Assembly (NCBI GenBank): GCA_022316685.1
Contig: JAKJHU010000030.1
Coordinates: forward strand, 6,933,360-6,997,359
Direction: 5' to 3'
Source: Progne subis subis
Taxonomy: Eukaryota > Chordata > Aves > Passeriformes > Hirundinidae
DNA length: 64,000 bases
Below the pieces are notes generated by a model, which saw nothing but the letters and a program-made list of their open reading frames with translations, was not told the origin of the DNA and did not search any database. Of this stretch, positions 29,341 to 40,385 are shown one piece after another. How positions within the stretch are numbered: the first letter of the stretch is position 1; each line of letters starts with the position of its first letter. The position numbers and the translations under genes are program-made.

Positions 29341-32320
29341 AGTTAAAAACTAAGATGAAGTATTGTTGGTCTTTAGCTAAAACAAATGTTCTGCTTCATA
29401 GGAATGGAAGCATCTTACATATAGGGGACATAGCGTTGTATTTGGCCAGACAAAACATTTGCTGACATGATAAGATGGGCAATTGAACTTAAAGTATGAG
29501 ATGAAAAGGAAATGTTTTACACTAGGAAATGAGAAGGGTGGCATCAAGTGATCACTATGCATCTTCTATTAATAATCTGTTCTTTTAAATGTGAACAGGC
29601 TCACTTTTATGGTGACTGCATGTGCATTTTAATGGATTTAAATTATGTGAGGTTTAAATGCATTTTCAAGTCACAATTAAATGAAAATTTAAAATAAGAC
29701 TGACAGATTGCTAAGGCTAAGCCAGTACTATGATTAAGGTTCAATTAAATTATATTTATCATGGGAGCAAATGAAGTATAAAATCACAAACAATGATATT
29801 TTTCAGTGGCTTATTTTGGTGGAAAGTGTAGTCTGAAGTATGACTTAGAGACTTTTATCTTTCATTCCCTCCTAAAGTAGAAATTAATTAGGGCTAAACA
29901 AGCATTGGCTGTAGGTTCAGAACCCCATCCTGAGTCTGTCGTGGACCAGTGGTCCAGGAGCAATTCACTGTTTGTCATGCAAAATATTATGTATTTTATT
30001 TGGGTTTAACTAGCTAAGTTAGAAGGAAATTTGAAATTTTAATAGTTGTTTAAGAAATTAACTTGTTTTGTTGCTTTCATGGAAGCCACTTCTGGTCCTT
30101 TGCACTTTCTCTTGCTGACATTGACTCTTTAAATATGGTTCTTTCTTTTTCCAGGTACTTTCTATATAAATCCCTAAATGTCAGAAGCTCTGCAATGAGT
30201 GAAGAGAATGCTGGGTTTGTACATGCCAGCAATTTCTCAGTTTTACCCTGTGTACCGTAACAAGTGAAGCCACAACAATTTTCTAGCTTGCCACAATATG
30301 ATCAACTTTATGTAGGTGTGGCACTGGTGCTCTGTATTTTTGAAATGCTTCCTAAAATTCATTATTTATTTGTTCTTACTTTTTTCTACAGAAATATGTG
30401 TAAAAGGAATTATATTTTGCATTCTCTTTTATTGATTTCATCTTAATTTTATAATCTAGGACATAAATGGATTAACTTTGGATGTTGAGCAGCTTGAATT
30501 TTTTGATATCTTTAAAAAATTATCCACAGGTCATAAAAATTGTTCTTTCAAAATGCCATTTCTCTCCTTTTTAAAAGAGTGATGTTAAGCAGGGGAAAAA
30601 AAAAAAAAAATTGGATCAATTACACCTAAAAAAACTCTGTAATATATTCAGCTAGAAGATTCCAAAAAAGTGATGAGCTGATACATGACCTTCTTCTCTT
30701 TAAGAACATATGAACACATTCAGGAAAGTGAAGCATGATTCTAGTGCTAGTGTGTCCCTAAATATTGCAAAGCCTAAACATTTGAATAGTTGAATACTCA
30801 AAGGACTAATTGTACAGTGAGAATTCAGTTCCTGAGTAAGAGGCATCTCCAAAAGCACCCTTTGGGAAGTACTTTCCTTAACAAAAGCATTTTCTTTAAT
30901 GGGATTCTTTTCAGCTGTTAAATTGATACACAGGAGATCTAAGAGTTGGTCTTCAAGCTGAAGATATTGAAGAAAAATCTTGAGTTCAGGACTGCTGTTT
31001 TTGTGTGTTAGTCTTGTATGGCTGGATCACATCCCATGTGTCATCTCTGGGATGCTGATGTTACAGAGGAATCAATAGAAGCTGATAAGCAGAGGTTTTC
31101 TTTGAGCACTTTGGCGTGACAGTATGCCATTAATATCCAGAAGCATTCTTTGTTTTTACTTAGTTTCTTTACCTCCTTTCTTTCTAGAGAAAAGTTGAGT
31201 CAATTTGCTTTTGAAGTTTGCAGACTCCAATCACTAAGATTGTTAGTTAATTAGCTAGTTATTATTATTAATAATGTTGGATACTGGGGGAAAACAGAGA
31301 GATCCTACAGTTCCTAATAGTAAATCTGAATATATTTTGTCTTTTGGAAATGGCTGAAACAGATTTTAGCTGTATGCTACAAATCAAACACCTGATTTAT
31401 CAAACTCTATCATTTTAATAGTAAGAACTTGTCAGATCCTGGTAAAAAGTTGCCTCTGATTAATGTTTCAATGAATTAATTTGCTGTGGCCCCACAGAAT
31501 TAGCTAGTGGATGCACATGCCCAACTAAACACGATAAAAAATATTGTACACTGTTCCTCTTACGGTTATTTATTTTCATATGGCAAGTGTCATGAAAATG
31601 GGTTAATATTTGCTAAGTAAAAGAGTTTTGTCAAATACCTTAAGCAGAGGAGACTAAAAGAAAAAACCTCTGAGAAAAAAAATTAATTATGAAACAATAT
31701 TGCTTTTCTATGATATTGTTAAAGAAAACTTTGAGTTTAAACTCAGTGTTCTTATAGAGTTGCTGTATTTTGCTTTATCCTGACATAAATATTCTTTCTG
31801 TGGAAAAGACTTCTTTCATAGCACTAAACCAGTTAGGTAATGTCCTTAACACAGGGAACAGCTGTTCATGTTTTAGCATATTTCAAATATTTTCAGTATA
31901 TAGCCTTTGGTTGGTACATTGTCTTTTGTTGTTGTTTTGTTGTTTTACATCACAGTCTGTTGCCTTCATTGGCATCTACTGGTACAAAGCAGATGTAGTG
32001 AAGCAAAAGACCCATCCCATAATTTTCCTCATTCATTGTTCTCATTTCTTTCCTGATTTTCTGACTCAGCAGAAATTTGGGTGCATAGAGGAAATGTCTA
32101 AAGAAGAATGAGCCACATCTCTGAGTAGTCCTTTCTTATCATGTATAATGTACCATAAGTTGTATGTACCCAATGATAGTGAACTCAGCCCTGCAGAGAT
32201 TGAAAAAAAATATCACTAGTCAGCGTAAGTAATCAGTAGGGACTTACAAGTCCCTTGACATCCTTTCATCATAACCCCTAAATATTGTCTTAGCAGTAGG
32301 GCTCTTTGACAAATTAAAAC
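29341..32320. other. AT-rich noncoding DNA
   Basis: No gene or known repeat. An A run of about 14 bases lies near 30596-30610. A + strand opening of 113 codons at 31770-32111 ends in a modestly protein-like stretch (GIYWYKADVVKQKTH), but the upstream part is T-rich low-complexity, there is no convincing acceptor, and I do not recognise it. Confidence 0.5.
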
Positions 32321-32329
32321 ACAAGAGAG

Positions 32330-32560
32330 AAAGCACATAGGACTTTGTTTCGTAGAATTCAGGCAATGAAAAGGAACTGCCAGAAGTAACCGAATCCCAG
32401 CATTTTGATATGTGGCTTGCTTAATTACATTTGCATTTGTTCCCTTTTGAAAATGGTATGCATCATTCTGCCTTTTTCAGAGCTTATTTAGCAGTCTGTA
32501 TGTGATAATCTAGTGTTTCACTACACATAGCTGAACTGCTAAATAAGTTTTGCAGAGTGA
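32330..32560. other. Candidate conserved noncoding element around the stem-loop
   Basis: The sequence is complex and free of simple repeats. It includes taattacatttgcatttg, an octamer-like atttgcat core and a tatttagcag core. The call is on texture only. Confidence 0.3.
32478..32552 (+). other. Long stem-loop, precursor-microRNA-like
   Basis: The arms cttatttagcagt (32483-32495) and actgctaaataag (32535-32547) are perfect reverse complements. Outside them five further positions pair (two G-U, three Watson-Crick), giving an 18-pair lower stem. After a small asymmetric bulge (ctg against gctga), tatgtg pairs with cacata, and after a one-sided bulge tagtg pairs with cacta around a ttt loop. The whole is about 75 nt, matching the size and shape of a microRNA precursor. 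It lies inside complex, non-repetitive sequence (32330-32560). I do not recognise the mature sequence. It could equally be a decayed palindromic transposon or an unexpressed inverted repeat. Confidence 0.5.
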
Positions 32561-33232
32561 TAGCCTGCATATCATGTGGGATCTTCAGAATCCTTTTGTA
32601 TTACCTGGCCAGAATATTTAGTATAAACTGAAGTAATAGTACACAAGAAAGAAAAACAATTACATAGTGTTCTTCCTGTCTGAGCAGGCCAAATAGTGAG
32701 TGTTTGATTTACAGCATTTGTCACTGAAGTGCAGGAATATTTTTCTTGATTTTAAGTGGTTTTTTACATGTTCTGTAAGATGTTCAGTATCAGTATGCAT
32801 ACTTTTAAGGCAGGAGGTAAAAAGCAAATATTTCAAGCCTTATTATTTAGGAAGGATTTGGATGCTTAGCATGTCTGTTTACATCTATCACTGTAAAGTG
32901 AAGAGAATAAGGAATTATTTGGAAGGATACTCATGGATTGTTGAAATTGTAACTACTCAGTCTGTGAGACTTTTGGTAACTCTTATATATGCTTGGAGTC
33001 AAAGGTGCTGACATGTAACATGGCTATATTTCATTTGGTTTATGTAAGAGAAGTGGGATTTTTTTCTGAAGTCATTTCATATGTTCCTTGTTTTTCGTTT
33101 TTTTTTTCCTTTTTCAGAATAGATAACTCTTATTTTGGGAAATTTTACCATAAAATTTTTACTTACTCATCCCATGGACAACTCACAGCTTAGCGAGTTG
33201 CTTAGAATTAATTTGAAACTTTTACGGTTCTT
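32561..33232. other. AT-rich noncoding DNA between the two stem-loops
   Basis: A + strand opening of 103 codons at 32700-33011 has no known motif and no clear splice context. Nothing else is recognised. Confidence 0.5.
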
Positions 33233-33304
33233 AGTTTGCTGCAAATTTGTTTCTACTACTAAGAAATAGTGTGACCTCAGGTAGAAACAAATTTGCGGTA
33301 AACT
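33233..33304 (+). other. Second long stem-loop, 24-pair stem
   Basis: Arms gcaaatttgtttctac (33241-33256) and gtagaaacaaatttgc (33281-33296) are perfect reverse complements. The stem continues outward for eight more positions in a + strand RNA, using two G-U pairs, so 33233-33256 pairs with 33281-33304 without a gap around a 24-nt loop. The G-U pairs would be C-A mismatches on the - strand, so the + strand folds better. Weaker complementarity reaches about 33212 and 33325, suggesting an original inverted repeat of around 110 bp. That size fits a MITE-type DNA element or a microRNA precursor. No target-site duplication or known terminal repeat was recognised. Confidence 0.5.
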
Positions 33305-33751
33305 TGTTACCATGGTTTCATAAGGAGAAGAAACTAAAACTTGAAATACTAGCAGAAATTTATTGGTATTTCATTTGCATCACAGTGACACATGGCTTTG
33401 AATTTGGACCTCAATTAGTACTTCCTCAGAAAGCACTAACATTTGGATTTGGGAGAAGGTTGTAATTCTTGGCTTGAAATAATTTTTTTCAGACATGTAC
33501 CCTTCCCTAATTAAAAGTTTAGTCCAATCTTAGGGCATTAGTTTAATTTTTTTAATTGGGGGAGATTGTGAAGACCTGTTTCTCTTGGACAAAAAGAAGT
33601 ACAGAAAGGCAACTGAAGAGACTGAACACAGTGTTATTCTAAACTGTCAGGTTGTTCATAGGTCTCTCTAATACTTCTCAGGTTCTAGTCTGCTGGTGAT
33701 GTAGTTTCAATAGATACGCTAAGGAAAGTGCCAAGACCAGCTTTGACAGGG

Positions 33752-33814
33752 TTTTCTTTTTTTTTTTTTTTTCCTTCCCTCTTTTCCACCCCCCCCTCCT
33801 CCTCTTTCTCTTTT
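33752..33814 (+). repeat. Polypyrimidine tract
   Basis: Sixty-two of 63 bases are C or T, the only purine being an A at 33788. A T-rich left half passes into a C-rich right half with an eight-C run. Such tracts can form triplex DNA; whether this one does is unknown. No exon follows it. Confidence 0.85.
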
Positions 33815-33939
33815 AATCCCTGTGGGGCTCTGTGATTTTTCATAGCTGGACTAAAGTTGTGTCAACGGGAGACTTGCACCATAAAGACTGAAATGTTAAA
33901 GAAAGCTACAAGGAACAGCTTTGAGGCAAGGTTTCAAGC

Positions 33940-34290
33940 TTTGTCATCACGCTTGAAGAATTTTCTGTTTAATGTACTGTAATGCAGTATTCAATGGGGA
34001 CAAGTTTAATTGAGTTTTACACAACCCAGTTGGGAGTAGCGCTGCAAGGTAGGTGATGTCTAGGTTTTTAATCTTCCACTCCAGAGAGGCTTGTTGACGA
34101 AGTGGTTCTTTCTCTTTGTAAGAAAAAAGGGAAGCATGAGAAATGATACATCCGTGGATAAAACCAATTGGCAACCCCCAAAGGAATGAGGGCGATAAGG
34201 CGAATCCAGCACTTGTAAGAAATAAAAGAATCCAACTGTTCATTTAAATGAGAAACAACACATGTGATTGAGGAGGCAGGGAGGCTGGGC
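33940..34290. other. Candidate conserved noncoding element
   Basis: Complex sequence with CpG-containing words (gtagcgctgc, gacgaagtgg, gggcgataaggcgaatcc) in a CpG-poor setting and no repeats. Open frames on the - strand here (98 and 74 codons) show no known motif. The call is on texture only. Confidence 0.3.
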
Positions 34291-34489
34291 ACTGGAGTGG
34301 GGAGGAAGGGACTAAAAAACAGAGTGGCTGGTGTTGGAGTTAGGCATCCTGCAAAAACAAACCAGAGTTTGTTAGGCAGATTACCAAAGAGATGGTTAAT
34401 GACATGTATTTTTTAAAGTAAAAGGAGACTTGGGCATTTCCTATGTCAGAGAAGGTGGCTGAAGTAGCAGGAGGGAGGAAGCTGATGTT

Positions 34490-34860
34490 AGGCAAAGCCC
34501 TACTTAAAGAATCACTATTCCCTCCCTGAGGCCTAACAGCAGCTCTCTATCAAACAGCGTAAAAATAGCACTGGGCCCTGTCAAAGAGAAAATAATACCT
34601 TCTGTGTAAGCCTCAGTGTATTAAACTGTAGTCCTGTTCAAGTTACTTCTCCTAGAACTTAAGCAGCCGAAAGGATAAAAGCATGCAGTCAATATAGTGC
34701 CAAATCATCTCCCTGCTCTGGCTCTGCATCCCTGCTAAAGAAAAAAGTGTTTATCTCTCTCTAAAAGCACTGTCTGCCCTTCATGAAAAATTCTGCTCTT
34801 GCCAATCATGCACAATTATGTGTTAGAGCTTATTGTAATTTTCACCTACAAACCAATACT
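34490..34860. other. Candidate conserved noncoding element
   Basis: A 370-base block of complex, repeat-free sequence with words typical of developmental enhancers (tatcaaacag, tcaaagag, cacaattatg, ttgtaattttcacct). It is the most enhancer-like stretch by eye in the middle of the window. There is no open frame of note. Confidence 0.35.
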
Positions 34861-37800
34861 TTTCCACTTGTTTTCTCTTAAGATTTTTAAGAGACTGGAT
34901 CTGGTTTGTAACTGAAACTGTTTGCTTGTTTGCTTGTTTTGTCCTTTAATGCTTATATTTGTGGTTTTGTTCAGAGAGGTTTTCCTCCTCTCTCCAGAGT
35001 CATTTTCTGAGGAAGATGCTGTGCTGTGCAGTGTTTTCAGGTTTCTTCTGCCATCTTACCATCTCTTGTTTTGCTCCATCTGAATCAAGAGGACTTAACA
35101 CAGTGACTTTTTTTGTAAAATGTACTGAATACCAAGGTTGTCGTGAGCTCAAACAAGCAGTAGTTGTGGAGTGCTTTGCTGCCAGGTGAGGTGTTTGCAC
35201 ACCTTTTGGGAAGGCTGTGGGGCAGAAGGGCAGCCAGCCAGGCCAGCCTTGCACACTCCTCACGGCTGCCTTCCTGTTCGCCAAGCAAGCTCCAGAACCA
35301 AGTTTAGCCTCACACCTATTTACAGACTCACCAGCAGCCCCTTCTTTGGCCTTTGGCTCCCACATCCACCCCAGGGGAGGAAAGGCAGCTGTGGCTGTAG
35401 TCCAGCCTGCTTTAGGGAGGAGAGCTGGGGGTGGGTTTCATAATGGTGCAGAAAGCCTCGGTAACGAGCTATTGTGTGGGAGGGCTGAATTTCATCCACA
35501 GAAATTAGGTGAGAGAAATTGGAAATTGCCTCAGAATATGCGGAATTTGCACTGTGCTGCTTTCTGAGGTACCACCAGAATCCCTGTTAAATTTATAAAT
35601 ATAGTGCACATGCAAAGTGTAGAGCTGAGCAAATAATTCACAATGAATAATTTATCTGATAAATTTAGCCTTTTTTCTGCTCATGAAATATCCATGAACA
35701 GATCTGTGATTTGTAACTGCAACCTTTACAGTGCATTAGCATAGGGGTTTTTCTTTAATTTAATTTCCTTGTGTAGTTTGGTGTAAAAAAGTAATTCCCT
35801 AGTAATTCAGACTAGCATTTTAAATAGTCTAAAAGTAGGCTTTGAAGTTGAGCCATGCACTAAGGGAAGGGGTGAAGGAGACAGGTGTTTTTGCCTTGCT
35901 GCTTCTGCTGTTTGTCCAGAAACACTTTTCTGTAGGCTACATTTACAGGGACACCTCACAGCAATTTTTATTTTTGCAGCCTCTGTATTTAGTGTAGAAA
36001 AACACAGAGCTGCCTCTTCTTTAATGGAAGAGAATGTTCTGAGAAGTGACATCGAATAATACAAAAATTTCAGGTGTAAACTGAGGTGAGAGGTCTTGGA
36101 AGGATGGGGCTGCACGCCCAAACTTTGTTAAGAGCAATGCATATTTTGAAGGATTTGCTATTTATCTCTGTTGTAAGACATAGATAGACTATATCCCTGT
36201 TATATCCTGAAAATGTCATCCTATTGGATGTGGTGAAAAATGGCATCTGCATGGCCAGAAATAATAGGGACGAATGAGACTTATATTTCCTAAAAACTTA
36301 GCAAACTTAGTAGCCCCATTTTCAGAACAAAATGCTTATGGGTAAAAAACATAAACTAAACCCCTTAGGTTTTCTGAGATAAATAGTTTGAAAATGTAGC
36401 ATCAATATACATGCTTTCTGAATATCCTTAATATGATTTTTCACCATTATCTCTTCATCTTTCTATTCTAGTACCTTCTCTACAGTCAAAAAAACTCATC
36501 ACTGTTTACTGTAAATTAAACTGTGAGGAGTTTAACCTGTTTCACTTAAATTATCAACTGAATCTCTTTGCAGCTTTGTTACAAGTAGGGGTAGGAATTT
36601 TTACTGTTGCTAACCTTATGATCTACTGAATTCCTACCAAGATTTCAAAATTTCCGAAATGTTTTTAGCATAACTCGTTTTTTTTTTCTTTATGTAAAAA
36701 AACCCCTCTCATATAACCTCCCAGGTAATGCTTAAGAAATGAGCAGAAATACAAGAAAATTCTGTTGAGAAACTTTTGTTAAGTGGGCCTACTGTAGCCC
36801 AAATAATGTATTTGTTCTTCATTTGACATACTTAAGGATAATACATCGTTTGTGAGGCTCTCACAGATTTAATATATAGCTCTGCTCTGAAGAACAGCTT
36901 TAACAATACCTATCTGGTGAATAATCTCAATAATCTGCTTATTCTCTGCATGCAGAATTAAACCTGGAAGCTTTGCTGGGGAAGAAGGTTTACTCCCTTT
37001 TTTCTGATGGTATGTCAGAAAAGAAAGTCACTTGGATTTTACCCGTATGTTTTCTACTCAGAACAATTTAATAAATTCTAAGTGGTTCTATATCAGTAGA
37101 AACCTACTGAGGGTGTTGAATACCTTTGAGAGATGCCATCAAAAAAAGACCAGATTTGGTCCTCAGAAACACCATGCTCAGTGAGGAGTGATACAGAAAG
37201 AACCCATCTGGACTTTCAAAGCCAGGATGAGTTTACACAACTGCTACTTCTTATAAATGGATCCACTGCACATAGAAAGAAGTGAGGTGTCATGAAAAGT
37301 CCAGCATCTATTTTTATATTTATAATAGGCCACAACCACACATAATAAAAATGAATAGTTCACCAACTCTTTTTTTGGTATTACATAATAACAAAAAAAG
37401 CCTTTAGGAAGATTTCAAAGCAAATCCTGCAGCAGTCAGCTGAAAGAAGGAATTTTGGCATTTCTCCATTCTGCAGACATAAGACAGTTCAGAATATAAG
37501 AAAAATAGACATAAGATACTCTTGCCTTCTTTACAAAGCTGTTTCAAGCAAAGAGAAACACAAATGCTCTCAGTGAATGAAGTATACCTACAATCCCCCA
37601 AAGAATTGGTATAGGTAGATTAGCATATAATAAAAGTAGATACTGGAGCAGGTTGTCTGTAATGATTCCAGATGTCAAGATCCATCCATTCTTGCATCCA
37701 TCCAAATTCATTGAAATCAGTGCTTAACCTGAATGAACATCTCTGAGCAGATCTAGCCAAAGCCTGGTGAAGAGAAATCTTATTTGGCATCAGTGGAACC

Positions 37801-39539
37801 AGGATTTAGCTCATAGGGCAGACTGTGTCAGGTCTCTAGATGTGGTTCTGACTTGAAGCCTTCTCAGCATCCCATTTGTACATGCCATAGTTTTACAGCT
37901 GAGACTGGCATAAGATCAGGGAACAAAGTGTTTTCCAAGATTCTCCATACTGGACATCTGTGTCCCTCTCATGCAAGTATAAATGCTTGTTTGTCTTCTA
38001 AGAAAAGGAAGTATAGCGGAGCATCACAGGACATCCTGATGCAGAAAACTGCAGCACTTTATAGACCACCTGTATCTTTCAATTCAGTTGCACTCAGGTA
38101 CGGTATTTTGGTGAAGTGCATATCTCCAGCCTTCACACAGACATATAGACCAACAATTTACATAGCTCTCGATCCCAATGTTGGTTTTTTTTAGGTAATA
38201 ATGAGTTGAGAAATTTTTCTTTCTTTCACATGTTAATGGTTTATACCCAGAGATGACAGACACAACCACACCTGAAAACATCTGGGTTTGCACTTGATGT
38301 GCTTGTTCTAAAAGGAAGCTGTCAGAACCATCCTGGTGGAAAGGAAAATATTGTTTCTGCACATCATGCTGTGGGGAAGGAGACTTGAGGGTTTGCAACT
38401 TGCTGGAGATGGAGCAATTAGAAAAGCAAAAAAATTCAGGGATGACTAAACAGAGAAGTCACAGATGATTCTAGGGAGGAAAATAAGTTTTGTTTAAACC
38501 TTGAGCTAGTGGAATGATTGTGCAATTTAATAATGGGAGCTATTTCAAGTTATTTCAAGCCAGTGTTTCAATGGCAAATCACTGTGTTTAACTTGATAAC
38601 TCTTGAGAGCAGTACAAATTAGAGCTAAATACCTGTGCAGCTGCAATAATTTTGTTTGATTGTTTTTTCTTTCTAAAAGTTACAATAAAATAATATATTA
38701 AGATAACATAATTAGGTAGGAATCTGCAGAGCTTAAATGCAGTCAGTTTTATAAAGAAGTGTGGAAGCTGTTGCAAACAAATGAAAACATTACCCAGAAG
38801 CATAGACTGAAGAGATGAAAACATGCAGGGAAAGAATAAGAAAGTGAGAATTCGTCTTTCTTTCACAGATGATAACATCAGCACACCTATTATTAATAAC
38901 ATAATATGTAATCATAACTATCTATGAATTTCCTATAAATATCTAAGTATTTGTTCTATCTTACATTGTAATTAATTTCTGATATTGTCTTGATGCAGCT
39001 GGAAACAAGTTCTAACAATAAACTCTCAAGATTTATACTTGTAAATATTAACTCTGAAGTCTAGAAATAAGCTCATCTATGGACATTCATTATTTTACTT
39101 GGAATTGAGTGAAGATCAGAAAATAAGCATAGTGATGTATTATGAGTGGAACAAACTTTACAGGAAATTTTATTTTGGTATTAAGGAGTTTAGGGCAATT
39201 TGGAATTGCTTTCTGGAAAACATTCTCTTTTTTTTCCCATCCAGTTTCCAAGTTTTACATTGAAATTGCAAAATGGGTTCATTTTCAGATAGTTTTCTGC
39301 ATTCCTAAAAATGGTGCCTTGAGCTTTTCCACTACATATTTAGGTTTTGCCAAAACAAAACTTCAGTTTACATATGCTTTTGGCAAATTAAGACCTTCAT
39401 TTCTATTTCACCAAAATTTAGGAAAAGGAGTTTAAATGTGATATCACTGAACAGTGAATTAGCCTTCTATGTGATGGCTTAGTATTTTTTGAAAATATTA
39501 AATTAATTCATTATTAAAAAGAATTTAATTATTTTCAAA
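34861..39539. other. Noncoding DNA, GC-richer at 35170-35460
   Basis: No gene recognised. Between 35000 and 35567 several long overlapping openings (121 codons on -, 116 and 90 on +) occupy all frames. This is the signature of a GC-rich, stop-poor patch, not of one gene; none has a known motif. The rest is AT-rich. A duplicated ttatttcaag lies near 38541-38560. Confidence 0.5.
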
Positions 39540-39583
39540 CTTTTTTTTTTCTTTTTTTTTCTTTTTTCTTTTTTTTTTTTTTT
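39540..39583 (+). repeat. T-rich pyrimidine run
   Basis: Forty-four bases are all C or T, almost all T. It lies 190 bases before an A run of 33, so the two can pair with each other. Confidence 0.9.
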
Positions 39584-39773
39584 GTGTAGAATGATAAGTT
39601 TTATGCTGAAATGGAGACCTCTGTGTTGCTGGTGTACAGCCCAATTCTGTTAGCAAAATGTGCTGCAATTGCTAAAGAATTGCAAGGAATGAATGATTCC
39701 CAGGAAATGAACAATAGAAAATATGGGCACGTTAATCAGTCTAGTTTTCCTTCCTTTTGCAGAAGAAGAAGGG

Positions 39774-39806
<33 letters not shown>
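39774..39806 (+). repeat. A run of 33 bases
   Basis: An uninterrupted A run preceded by gaagaagaaggg. It could be the tail of a small retrocopy starting downstream of 39583, but no source RNA is recognised in 39584-39773 and no flanking duplication was seen. The bases ttccttccttttgcag just upstream look like a splice acceptor, but no exon follows. Confidence 0.85.
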
Positions 39807-39807
<1 letters not shown>

Positions 39808-39959
39808 CAAACGTGCGAGCAAGGATCATACTCTCTCTGATATTAAAATCTATGGGAATTTGATGAGATAAAAGAAATGTTAAATGAACATTCTTCTTCT
39901 CAACAGACATGTCTAGAAAGGCAATTCTAGTAGTACAGCAGTGTAGCATTTTGTTTTTT

Positions 39960-40385
39960 CTGCAATAAAGCCATCAGATCAATAAAAAATTATGTAGCAG
40001 ATTATTATTACACTGTGCTCACTATAGCTCTAATCGTAAATAATACAGCAGTTATCCTGGTTATATTAATTATAATTAGAATGCAGATAATGCAGACGGT
40101 CTTTTATTACTAGAGCCAAATCAATTTTCCAGTGTTATTCAATGCAAGGTCACACAAAGTTGTTGAAGCTCTTAGACTTCTTATGAAATGACCTGCATAT
40201 GTAAGAGAGGGTTTGGCTCAGCTGTGTAAGACACATTGACTGGGAAGTGCATTGAAATAATTACAGCCATGAACTCTTGCCTGTAATGGCAGAATTTCAT
40301 TTTATAAAGTAAGCATAGCTGTAATCCAGGCTCCTTTATGGTGGGAAGCCTCATAAATCTTTCAGAGAAGACCAAGTCTTTCTCT
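39960..40385. other. Candidate conserved noncoding element
   Basis: Complex AT-rich sequence with many homeodomain-type cores (attaattataattag, tcaattttc) and no repeats, then tgacctgcatatg and cattgactggg. The texture is that of deeply conserved regulatory DNA near developmental genes. It was not tested by alignment. Confidence 0.35.

Noticed and set aside
31770..32111. 113-codon + strand frame ending in a protein-like stretch
   Set aside because: Its first part is T-rich low complexity, no good acceptor lies ahead of the better part, and no family is recognised.
35000..35567. Several 90- to 121-codon frames on both strands
   Set aside because: All frames are open at once because the patch is GC-rich; no single frame has coding character or motifs.
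39757..39773. Splice-acceptor-like ttccttccttttgcag
   Set aside because: It is followed by a few bases and then a 33-base A run, so there is no exon.
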